From SCTG01 sp964384595 (GTDB lineage: Bacteria; Nitrospirota; Nitrospiria; Nitrospirales; NS-4): a DNA stretch of 50,089 nt. The first letter of the stretch is position 1. Each line of letters starts with the position of its first letter. The stretch spans positions 1 through 50,089 of the forward strand of contig CAYLLY010000008.1 of assembly GCA_964384595.1 (NCBI GenBank). The letters run 5' to 3'. The notes below the pieces were generated by a model, which was not told where the DNA came from, made no database searches, and saw only the letters and a list, made by a program, of their open reading frames with translations. The position numbers were made by a program, and so were the translations under genes. Shown here piece after piece: positions 16,931-24,900 of this stretch.

Positions 16931-19048
16931 TCAGCCGCTGCCCGCCACCGTCTCGGTCTGCGAGGGAACCTGCCTGGCCAGAAATTCCTCGATCCGCACC
17001 CGATCGTCGGGCTTGAGATCGAGGAACATGAACCCGGCCTTGTCCTCCGCGCTGCGCGCGACCTTCGCATTGACGACGATCGGCTGAGCATCCGCCGGCA
17101 GGACAAGGGCCAGTTTGACGACGTCACCTTTGTCGAATTGAAGCGAAAGGTTGTACGCCGCGAGTCCGCCGGCGCTCAGGTCATAGACGGGCGCTTCGAT
17201 CGTGATCCCCTCATCAGAAATGCGGACGAGCGCGTCAACTCTGACGCGGGGCGAGGCACGCAAGCTCGCCAAGGGCTCGGCGGCGTCTTTCCGGCCCAAC
17301 ACGCGGTAGACGATGACTTTCTGGTCCTTGCCCTTGACGCTCACTTCGCCGATGCGTTTTGCGACGTAGCGGTCGCCTATCTGTCGGAGCGTGGACTCGC
17401 CGATCAGGATCCGGCACGGGCTCTTGGCAAAATACGGGTCGACAAGATCCTTCTCGAAACTCTCCAGCCTGGCGGCGGTGTTCACCGAATCTCCGATGGT
17501 CGTGTACTTCAACCGCTGCTTGCTTCCCAGGCTGCCGGCCACGACAGGGCCGGTGAAAACCCCGATCCTGGTTCCGATGGTCGGGAGTCCTTGCTCGCTC
17601 CAGAGCTTGTTGAGCCGGCCCATCTCTCGTTCCATCGCCAAGGCGCACTCCACGGCATTCACCGCATCCCGGCTGATCTCGGCCTCGGTGGTGTGAGGAA
17701 AGGGGACACCGAAATCCGCCTTGATGGCATCGCCAGCGTAGTCGTCGATGACGCCGCTATACTCGCTGACCTTGGAAGCCATGGCTTCCATGTAGACATT
17801 GAGCCAATCCAGCAGGGCCTGCGGGTCCAGTTTCTCGGAGACGGGCGTGAATCCTTTCAAGTCGGTAAACAGCACGGTCACGACCATCTTTTGCGAACGG
17901 AGGCGTCCGCCGTCCAGGAATTGATCGCGCTGCTGCCAAATGGCCTCCGCCACCTCCTTGGAGACGTGCCGCGAAAACAGGTTCATGAGGAGGGCGCGCC
18001 GGCGCTGTTCCTGGATGTAGTTCTCCACCACGGTGGACCCGTAGCCCAGGACGAGGGCGAGCGGCACTGCGGCCACATCCAGCACGAGCCGGCTCTTCAC
18101 GAAGCCGGCGAAACAGACGGCGCCATACCCCAGGGCCACTCCCGCAATCAGACCAAACGCAGGAAGGGGGCGGATACGGTTCGTAAGCCACACCGCCAGC
18201 AGCCCCGCGACGACAATCAGCGCCAGGTTGAGGCCAAGGGGGGCCCGCTTCAAGGGAATTCCCTGGAAGAGCGTCTCCAGGACGTTGGCGTGAATCTCGA
18301 CGCCGGGCATCTCCCCATGCGTGGCGAACGGCGTCGGAAAGACGTCGTGCAGAACGGGGCTCGTCGCGCCGAGCAGGACGATCTTGCCGGCAAAGGCTTC
18401 CGGGCCGATCTCCCCGTTCACCACCTGGTAATACGGAAACGTGGGAAAGGTTTTGGGCCCGCCCCGATAGTTGATAAGGACAGAAGACTCCTCAGGCAGA
18501 GGGGCCGACGGAATGCCGGCCTGGACGCCCAGCCGGTGGAGATGAAAATCAAAGCCGGGCACGGCTTCATCCTGAAAGACGCGGGTCAGCGCGGCCGTTC
18601 GGATGTACGCGTCCTCGTCCTGGCGATAGTTGACGAAGCCGAAGGCCGCGGCCTGATCGAGCAGGTCGTCGATCGGCGGGTTCAGGTCCTCCTTGCTGTA
18701 GAGCGAAGTCTTGACTTCGGTGATGGCGGCGCCCAGGACTACGTTGCCGGCCCGCTCGATGGCCGCTCCTAAAGCTCGGTCGTCCTCGGAGCCACGCGCC
18801 GACGGCTCCGAAAAGACCAGATCGACACCGACCGCGGCGGGCCTCCCCCGGCTGATGATGTCCACCAGGCGGGCGTGCAGGGCGCGGGGCCAGGGCCATT
18901 GGAGGTCCAGTTCGTCGAACGAGTCCTCGTCGATGGACACGATGACGATGGGGGTCTGTGGAGCGGTCGGGCCGCGCAGCTTGAAGAGCTGATTCAAACC
19001 CCATCGCTCCACTCCCTCAAGCGCCCCGAAGAGCGCAGCGGACGCCAC
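16931..19048 (-). CDS. CHASE2-adenylyl cyclase with C-terminal PilZ domain
   Basis: This protein of at least 705 residues has a CHASE2 extracytoplasmic sensor (about 15-265), three membrane helices (about 273-290, 296-316, 321-341), a class III cyclase domain (about 385-585) and a PilZ domain (about 595-692). Metal-binding D396 and D440, adenine-selecting K514 and D520, and N523/R527 are all present, which favours adenylyl over guanylyl cyclase. The PilZ domain keeps RxxxR (597-601) and DLSAGG (623-628), so c-di-GMP may control cAMP synthesis. The first canonical start (GTG, 19048) cuts into the first membrane helix; an in-frame CTG at 19078, with AGGA 6 bases upstream, would restore it. A paralogue lies at 31931. 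Confidence 0.9.
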   Translation of the reverse strand: MASAALFGALEGVERWGLNQLFKLRGPTAPQTPIVIVSIDEDSFDELDLQWPWPRALHARLVDIISRGRPAAVGVDLVFSEPSARGSEDDRALGAAIERAGNVVLGAAITEVKTSLYSKEDLNPPIDDLLDQAAAFGFVNYRQDEDAYIRTAALTRVFQDEAVPGFDFHLHRLGVQAGIPSAPLPEESSVLINYRGGPKTFPTFPYYQVVNGEIGPEAFAGKIVLLGATSPVLHDVFPTPFATHGEMPGVEIHANVLETLFQGIPLKRAPLGLNLALIVVAGLLAVWLTNRIRPLPAFGLIAGVALGYGAVCFAGFVKSRLVLDVAAVPLALVLGYGSTVVENYIQEQRRRALLMNLFSRHVSKEVAEAIWQQRDQFLDGGRLRSQKMVVTVLFTDLKGFTPVSEKLDPQALLDWLNVYMEAMASKVSEYSGVIDDYAGDAIKADFGVPFPHTTEAEISRDAVNAVECALAMEREMGRLNKLWSEQGLPTIGTRIGVFTGPVVAGSLGSKQRLKYTTIGDSVNTAARLESFEKDLVDPYFAKSPCRILIGESTLRQIGDRYVAKRIGEVSVKGKDQKVIVYRVLGRKDAAEPLASLRASPRVRVDALVRISDEGITIEAPVYDLSAGGLAAYNLSLQFDKGDVVKLALVLPADAQPIVVNAKVARSAEDKAGFMFLDLKPDDRVRIEEFLARQVPSQTETVAGSG

Positions 19049-19173
19049 GAGAAGACCGACGAGAGCGCCGCGGAGCAGTTGCTGTCCTAAAGGCCCGATG
19101 TTAAGCGTACCCGACCTCGCAACTCCCGGTCATCGTAGGGAGCAGTATGCGACTCCGCCTAGGGAAATTCAAG

Positions 19174-19202
19174 TTGACTACTGTCCTACAAACCAGTATT
19201 TT
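19174..19202 (+). promoter_or_regulatory. Putative promoter of the TPR-barrel gene
   Basis: TTGACT (19174-19179) and TATTTT (19197-19202) are separated by 17 bases. The -35 is strong and the -10 weak. The start codon at 19220 would leave a leader of only about 10 bases. The region is divergent from the cyclase gene. Confidence 0.4.
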
Positions 19203-19219
19203 CCCTGTGACACGATCCG

Positions 19220-20833
19220 ATGCGCTATGTCCCTCTGATCCCCCTTCGAGCTTTCCGCCGCCCGCTCCGCTCTTGCGCCATGGGCCTGACCGCAGGAGCC
19301 CTGTTGCTCCTCGCCCTGTGGGTAACGCCCGCGCCGGCCCAGCAATCCGAGGCCGCCGTCCTCATCTCGCAGGGCATCCTGGCGTACGACGACAAGCGCT
19401 ATGTGGAGGCGCTCAGCCTTTTCACCGAGGCATTACAGCGGGACCCCGAGAGCGTTGAGGCCCAGTACTACCTGGGTCTCGTCCAACTGGCCCGGCTCCA
19501 GCCGGCGCTCGCCGTCGAGAGCCTGGAGAAAGCCCGCGCGAAGGCGCCGCAGGATCTCCTGATCCGCTTCCAGTTGGGCGTCGCCTACTTCACGCTGGAG
19601 CAATACGACAAGGCGGAGCCGCTTCTCTCTGAGGTCTTCGCCGCTCAGCCCAAGCTGGAAGGCCTGGGCTACTACGTCGGGTTCATGCGCTATCGGAAAA
19701 AGGACTACCAGGGGGCCCTGCAGGCCTTCACCACCGGCGCCTCGTCGGATCCCACCATCCGGCAACTGAGCAAGTTTTATGCGGGGCTGACGCTGGGAAT
19801 ACTGGGCTTACCTGAGAGGGCCGTGGCCGAAGTCGATGAGGCTCTCAGGCTTCAGCCGGTCTCGCCGCTGACGGGCCCGGCGGAACGCATCCGGGACACC
19901 ATCGTCAAGGCGCGGGAGCGCGAGCGGCGATTGCGGGCCGAGATCCGCCTCGGGGCCTTCTACGACGACAATGTGTCGGTCAACCCCACGCCCGGCAACG
20001 ATCCCCTCGCCGAGTCTATTCGGACCCGCAAGAACAAGACGCTCGGCGAAATCGCGTCGCTCCGCGTGGACTATTCCTGGCTGCGGAGCGGCCCTTGGGA
20101 AGCCACGGCGACCTATTCGTTCTTCCAGGTGCTGAATAACGACCGCAATCTCTCGGAGTTCAACATCCAGGACCATCTGGCTTCGCTCGGCGGGTTCTAT
20201 CGCGGCATAGTGGCCTCGTTGCCGTACCAGATCGGAGTCCAGTACGGCTACGATTACCTCACCCTCAACAACCACGCCTTTCTGGATCGCCACACCGCGA
20301 CCCTGTTTGGCACGCTCGTGGAGAATCCCGGCAATCTGACCACGGTTGTCGGTCGCGCGCAGTTCAAAAATTTCCTGCAGGACGTCACGGCCAACCCGCC
20401 GGACAACCGCGGCGCCAGGAACTGGATGGTCGGCCCGACCCATGTCTTCCGCTTCGAGGGCGACCGGCACCTGCTCCGTCTCGGTTATCAATTCGACTAC
20501 GAAGACGCCGAGGGGCGAAACTTCTCCTACCGCGGCCACCGGGCCGTCGCGGGAGGCCAGTACACCCTTCCGTGGGGAGAGACCCGCCTACGCTATGACT
20601 ACGAGGTGCATTTCCGGTTCTACCCCGACCTGCAGACGAGCCTTCCCACCACCTCACCGAACACGATGACGCGGCACGACACCGAGCAGCTTCACGCGTT
20701 CCGGGTGGAAAAACCGCTTCCCAACAACCTGACGCTGTCGGTGGAATACCAGGGCACCTTCAGCAACTCGAATCTCGCCGTCTTCGACTTCCACCGCAAC
20801 GTCTTCTCGCTGATCCTGACCTGGACGTACTGA
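19220..20833 (+). CDS. TPR plus outer-membrane beta-barrel protein (Slam-like architecture)
   Basis: This 537-residue protein has a signal peptide ending near APAQQ (about residue 41), five or so TPR units (about 42-225) and a barrel domain of about 300 residues (about 238-537). The barrel opens with RLGAFYDDNVSVNP and closes with FSLILTWTY, an aromatic C-terminus typical of outer-membrane barrels. The order and sizes match surface lipoprotein assembly modulators (Slam), which export surface proteins; other TPR-barrel exporters such as PgaA-like porins are an alternative. No strong ribosome site is seen before 19220; the ATG at 19280 would still leave a signal peptide. A 42-base copy of its 3' end recurs at 21616-21657. 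Confidence 0.75.
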   Translation: MRYVPLIPLRAFRRPLRSCAMGLTAGALLLLALWVTPAPAQQSEAAVLISQGILAYDDKRYVEALSLFTEALQRDPESVEAQYYLGLVQLARLQPALAVESLEKARAKAPQDLLIRFQLGVAYFTLEQYDKAEPLLSEVFAAQPKLEGLGYYVGFMRYRKKDYQGALQAFTTGASSDPTIRQLSKFYAGLTLGILGLPERAVAEVDEALRLQPVSPLTGPAERIRDTIVKARERERRLRAEIRLGAFYDDNVSVNPTPGNDPLAESIRTRKNKTLGEIASLRVDYSWLRSGPWEATATYSFFQVLNNDRNLSEFNIQDHLASLGGFYRGIVASLPYQIGVQYGYDYLTLNNHAFLDRHTATLFGTLVENPGNLTTVVGRAQFKNFLQDVTANPPDNRGARNWMVGPTHVFRFEGDRHLLRLGYQFDYEDAEGRNFSYRGHRAVAGGQYTLPWGETRLRYDYEVHFRFYPDLQTSLPTTSPNTMTRHDTEQLHAFRVEKPLPNNLTLSVEYQGTFSNSNLAVFDFHRNVFSLILTWTY

Positions 20834-20861
20834 GGGCAGTACGGCATCTCTGCGCTTCATT

Positions 20862-20890
20862 TTGCCATTACACGGCACTTTTGCTACACT
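20862..20890 (+). promoter_or_regulatory. Putative promoter of the HEPN-MNT pair
   Basis: TTGCCA (20862-20867) and TACACT (20885-20890) are 17 bases apart, a good sigma-70-type pair. Transcription would start near 20897, 24 bases before the HEPN start codon. It lies just after the barrel gene, so the toxin-antitoxin pair has its own promoter. Confidence 0.45.
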
Positions 20891-20920
20891 GCAACCGTTT
20901 GCCGGCGAGCGTGACCATCC

Positions 20921-21304
20921 ATGCGGATCGAAGCAAAGCGTTTAATCAAACAAGCTGAGCGGGACCTGGAGAATGCCCGAAAGAACATCGGCATCGAGGC
21001 ATATGAGGTAGCCGCATTCCTGGCCGAGCAAGCGGTTGAGAAGTACCTGAAGGCGTACTGGATGATCGCGAAGAAGGAAGCCTCACCGCATACTCATTCG
21101 CTGACTGAACTGGGTGATGCTCTTGGGGTGCCCGCCGCCCTCCGCAAGCATCTGGTGAGCCTGACGGCCGATTATACGACCGCGCGCTATCCCGACGCGG
21201 CCAACGGCGTGCCGTATGAGATTTACGACCGAGAGACGGCGGAGGCCAAGACAGCCGCCGGCGAGGCGATTCTGAAATGGTTACGGGAACAGACGAAAGA
21301 CTAG
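20921..21304 (+). CDS. HEPN-domain protein (toxin partner of an MNT pair)
   Basis: This 127-residue all-helical protein carries the HEPN signature AEQAVEKYLKA (residues 35-45) and a later YTTARYPDA segment common in this branch. HEPN proteins paired with a minimal nucleotidyltransferase usually act as RNase toxins. The catalytic RX4-6H motif of the best-studied members is not obvious here (only RKH at 75-77), so RNase activity is uncertain. The downstream MNT gene overlaps it by 28 bases, the usual two-gene layout. Confidence 0.85.
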   Translation: MRIEAKRLIKQAERDLENARKNIGIEAYEVAAFLAEQAVEKYLKAYWMIAKKEASPHTHSLTELGDALGVPAALRKHLVSLTADYTTARYPDAANGVPYEIYDRETAEAKTAAGEAILKWLREQTKD

Positions 21305-21609
21305 AAAAATTCCGCGCTGAATTTCTCCCGAAGCTCGTGGTAGCGTTCCGTCCGACGGCGGTCTGGGCGTTCGGGTCACGGGTCAGAGGAGAAGGGCTCG
21401 CCCACAGCGACCTGGACCTCGTGATCGTCTCCGATGTGTTCCAAAACATCCGCTGGCTGGATCGCCCGGGCCGCGTGATCGAGAACCTGGGGCTCAACTT
21501 CGGAGTGGACCTCTTCTGCTATACGCCGCAAGAATACGCCCGGAAGCGTGAGGAATTCGGCGTCGTGCGGACGGCTTGCGAAGAAGGCATTCCGTTGCTT
21601 GGGGAATGA
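21277..21609 (+). CDS. MNT-type nucleotidyltransferase (antitoxin partner)
   Basis: This 110-residue minimal nucleotidyltransferase has the diagnostic GSX10DXD motif (G33-S34, D45, D47) and a third acidic residue, D78, in FGVDLF. In characterised pairs such as MntA-HepT the MNT protein neutralises its HEPN toxin by AMPylating it; that role is inferred here. The ATG at 21277 lies inside the HEPN gene in another frame, so the genes are translationally coupled. Length and motif spacing are normal for an active enzyme. Confidence 0.87.
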   Translation: MVTGTDERLEKFRAEFLPKLVVAFRPTAVWAFGSRVRGEGLAHSDLDLVIVSDVFQNIRWLDRPGRVIENLGLNFGVDLFCYTPQEYARKREEFGVVRTACEEGIPLLGE

Positions 21610-21615
21610 TAACGG

Positions 21616-21657
21616 CACCGCAACGTCTTTTCGCTGATCCTGCCCTGGACGTGCTGA
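21616..21657 (+). pseudogene. Remnant of a TPR-barrel gene 3' end
   Basis: These 42 bases match 20792-20833, the last codons of the barrel gene, at 39 positions. They would encode HRNVFSLILPWTC followed by a stop, against HRNVFSLILTWTY in the gene. The following bases are also loosely similar. The HEPN-MNT pair lies exactly between the two copies. Confidence 0.6.
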
Positions 21658-21765
21658 TAAGGCGGCGTCTCTTAAGGAGGGCACCATGGCCAAAGGCACC
21701 GATGCCTGAGTCGCTGGCGCAACGGCCGGTCCTATCACCGCATTCTGCCTAGACTATCAAAGCAA

Positions 21766-21794
21766 GATACAGGCATGTATCCATTGAGATATAT
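21766..21794. promoter_or_regulatory. Dyad element, copy 3 (upstream of TpsA operon)
   Basis: GATACAG (21766-21772), ATGTATC (21775-21781) and GATATAT (21788-21794) repeat the half-site order and exact spacings (9 and 13 bases) of copy 1. The third half-site is degenerate. The element ends 40 bases before the -35 box of the downstream promoter, a position suited to an activator. Confidence 0.5.
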
Positions 21795-21834
21795 CGCGGT
21801 GGTAAATCTTTCATAAAAACTACGTAACAATTTG

Positions 21835-21862
21835 TTTACAAAACTTCATAAGTCTCTAAAAT
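21835..21862 (+). promoter_or_regulatory. Sigma-70-type promoter of the TpsA operon
   Basis: TTTACA (21835-21840) and TAAAAT (21857-21862) are 16 bases apart within an AT-rich stretch. Predicted transcription start near 21869 gives a leader of about 118 bases. Confidence 0.55.
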
Positions 21863-21891
21863 ACTGTGCCGTAGCCGGCAGGACGAGTCTT

Positions 21892-21929
21892 CCAACATAA
21901 CGGTACAGGATGTGCTTCGTTAATGTTGG
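21892..21929 (+). promoter_or_regulatory. Leader hairpin in the TpsA operon
   Basis: CCAACATAACG (21892-21902) pairs with CGTTAATGTTGG (21918-21929), 11 pairs with a single bulged base, around a 15-base loop. It lies within the predicted leader, about 23 bases after the likely transcription start. No known riboswitch class was recognised. Confidence 0.4.
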
Positions 21930-21951
21930 TATGAATGCTGACTAAGGAGCT

Positions 21952-21979
21952 ATGTAAAGGAATGTAAGACGCAATGTAG
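21952..21979 (+). promoter_or_regulatory. Three tandem start-stop codon pairs before TpsA
   Basis: ATGTAA (21952-21957), ATGTAA (21962-21967) and ATGTAG (21974-21979) each place a stop codon directly after an ATG. They lie between AAGGAG (21944-21949) and the true start at 21987, which has AGGA 5 bases upstream. Ribosomes could be trapped or parked here, so translation control is possible. Confidence 0.4.
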
Positions 21980-21986
21980 GACATCT

Positions 21987-24900
21987 ATGGCCTCTCGCCC
22001 CTCAGAGCATCCTCTTGGTTCTCTTCTCCTGAGACTCTGTCTCCCACTGTTCAGTCTGTGCCTGCTCCTGAGCGGCCCCCTCCCCGCCAGCCATGCCGTC
22101 TCGACGGCGATTACATCCGACGGGACCTTGGGCACCACGATCAGCCAGTCCAGCAATGTCTACAACATCAACGGCGGGACGATCAAAGGCAGCAATCAGT
22201 TCCACAGCTTCGGGCTCTTCTCCGTCGGCACCGGCGACATCGCGAGCTTCAACGGCCCCAGCAGCATCGCCAACATCCTGAGCCGCGTCACCGGCGGGCA
22301 GCAATCCATGATTGACGGCACACTGCGCTCAACCATCTCAGGCGCAAATCTCTTCCTGCTCAACCCCGCCGGCGTGCTGTTTGGCGCGAACGCACGGCTG
22401 GACCTCTCCGGCTCGTTTCACGTGAGCACGGCGGACTACCTGCGCATGTTCGATGGGGTCAACTCCGGGAACTTCTATGCCGACCCCGCGAAGGACGGTG
22501 TGCCGGGTAGCGTCCTGCTCTCGGTGTCCCCGCTGGATTTCGGGTTTCTGACCCCGAAGGCCTTCGGGTTTGCGAGCAGTGCCCCGGCCTCCATCACCAT
22601 CCAAGGGAGCTTCCTGCAAGTCCCAACGGGCAAAACGCTGTCAGTGGTCGGCGGTGACATCACCATGACCGGCGGCTCGCTCACGGCCCCCAGCGGTCAA
22701 GTGAATCTGGCAAGTGTCAAGGGGCAGCCAGGCGAAATCCTTGTCGCCAATTCGCAGCCTGCCGTCGGCACCGGCCAGATTCAACTCACGCAGGGCGCAG
22801 CCATTGCCGTCAGCGGCGATCCAGGAGGAAGCGTTGTGATCAGGGGCGGGCAGTTCATGTTGGACAACTCGTACATGACTGCCAATACACAAGGGGGCAC
22901 CAACGGCAATCCTGTCGCTGTGGACGTGCAGGCCACTGTGGATGTCACTCTTTCCAATGGAGCTCAGATTTTCAGCAGTGCCAGCGGGGCTGGACGCGGC
23001 GGTGACGTGACGATCGCGGCTGCAGGCTCAGCCTCCCTCGGCGGCAGTATCAGTAGCGACACTTCCGGGAGCGGGGATGCCGGTGCACTTTCCGTCTCTG
23101 CTAGAACCTTGGCCACAAGCGGCACGATCACTACCACTACCAGCGGAAGCGGGCATGGGGGCGATGTGACGATCACTGCCACAGACTCGTTCCTCATGTC
23201 CGGAGTCGGTTTCGGGGAGCGGATCACCACCTCCTCTACTGGGAGCGGTAATGCCGGTTCGGTGTCGGTCGCAGCCCGAGCCCTGGAAATGCATGGCGCC
23301 GGGATTATTACCAGCCCGGGTGGCGGACACGGAGGCGACGTCACGCTCTCGGCGACCGATTCGGTTCTCATCTCCGGTGGTTTGCTTCAAAGTTTGACTG
23401 CCGGTACGGGTGCTGGCGCAATTTCTATATCAACGCGTGTTCTGGACTTGGTTGACGGTGGCAGGATCATATCCGGCGGGGGCGATATCACGATCGCGGC
23501 CTCAGAAAGAGCCTCCCTCGGTGGCGTGGGAGCTTGCGGCGGAGTTCCCTTCTGTGGCGGAGTTCCCTTCGTCGGCGGGCGTATTGCTTCCGAAATGAAC
23601 TCCATCGGCAATGCCGGTCGAATAAGCATCTCGATCCCGAACTTGCTCATGGGAAGCAATGGAATCATCACATCGTCGGCTTTTTCGACGGGCAACGGGG
23701 GAGACATCCTACTGAACGTCGGGCGATTGACCCTCACCGAGGGAGCCCAGGTTTCTACCAGTGCGATCTCAGGTCCAGGAGGATCGATAACGGTCACTGC
23801 GACGGACACAATCACCATCTCTGGATTCAGTGCTGACGGGTTCTCATCCCGGCCGAGCAGATTGAGCACAAGTACCAGTTTCGCGAGCGGTGGTCATATA
23901 ACCCTTTCTGCTCCGACCATTACACTCACCGATGGCGGCCAAATCTCGACACTGACAGATAGCTCCGGTAGCGGAGGGACAATCTCTCTGACCGCGACTG
24001 GGCTGATTGCCATCTCGGGCCAAAGCTTCGGTCTCCATAGCGGCACCAGCACCACATCGTCCGGCGTCTTCGGGATCATTAGCGGGCATGGTGGGAATAT
24101 CGAACTCCGGGCACCTCAAGTTCAACTCGCCGATGGCGCATTTGTAGAAACATCCACGGCCGCCGCAGGGCGTGGAGGGGACATCCATGTGACAGCCGAC
24201 ATCCTACAAGTCGATCAATCCCACATCGTGACCAGGGCAACATCGACTGCCGGCCAAGCTGGAGTTGTCATCCTGGATGTCGGGCAAGTGTCAGTCACAG
24301 GTGGCGGCTTCATTAGCCAGGACCCACGTGGCATCACGCTGGACGGGAGCCTGGGGCCGGCCCTCACGCTCTCGGGGCCGGATTACATCATTAGCGCTGA
24401 TTTGGGCCAGACCCGCGGGAGCAACTTGTTTCATAGCTTCGGCCTGTTCAATCTACTGGCTGGAGAGAACGCCACCTTCACCGGGCCCAGCCTGATTACC
24501 AACATTCTCGCCCGGGTCACAGGGGGACAGCCGTCGTTCATTGATGGCGTACTCCGCACGACAATACCGGGGGCGAATCTGTACTTCCTCAATCCCAACG
24601 GTGTGCTGTTTGGGCGCAATGCGCGGCTGGATGTCGGCGGATCGCTCCATGTGAGTACCGCGGATTACCTGCGAATGGCGGATGGCACGCAATTTTTCGC
24701 GAATCTCTCTCTGGGGAATCCGCTAACGGGAGTGACGGAAGCGGCACCCTCCGCATTCGGATTCCTTAATCCAAATCCTGGCCCGATTACCATCCAGGGA
24801 GATGGGGTTTGGTTTAATAACAGCATGCAAGTACCCGAACAACAAACCATATCTGTGGTGGGTGGCGATATCTCAATAGAAGGCGGTGTGCTCAAGGCTC

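Larger units (their letters stand above)
21610..21986. other. Intergenic region between MNT gene and TpsA adhesin
   Basis: This 377-base region holds, in order, a remnant of the barrel gene's 3' end (21616-21657), a start-like AAGGAGGGCACCATG at 21674-21688 whose frame ends after 7 codons, a dyad element (21766-21794), a promoter (21835-21862), a hairpin (21892-21929) and three start-stop codon pairs (21952-21979). From about 21780 to 21865 it is much more AT-rich than the surrounding genes. Confidence 0.6.

Noticed and set aside
17138..18772. 544-codon rightward open frame opposite the CHASE2-cyclase-PilZ gene
   Set aside because: The other strand encodes a complete cyclase with all catalytic motifs; this frame is a GC-rich shadow.
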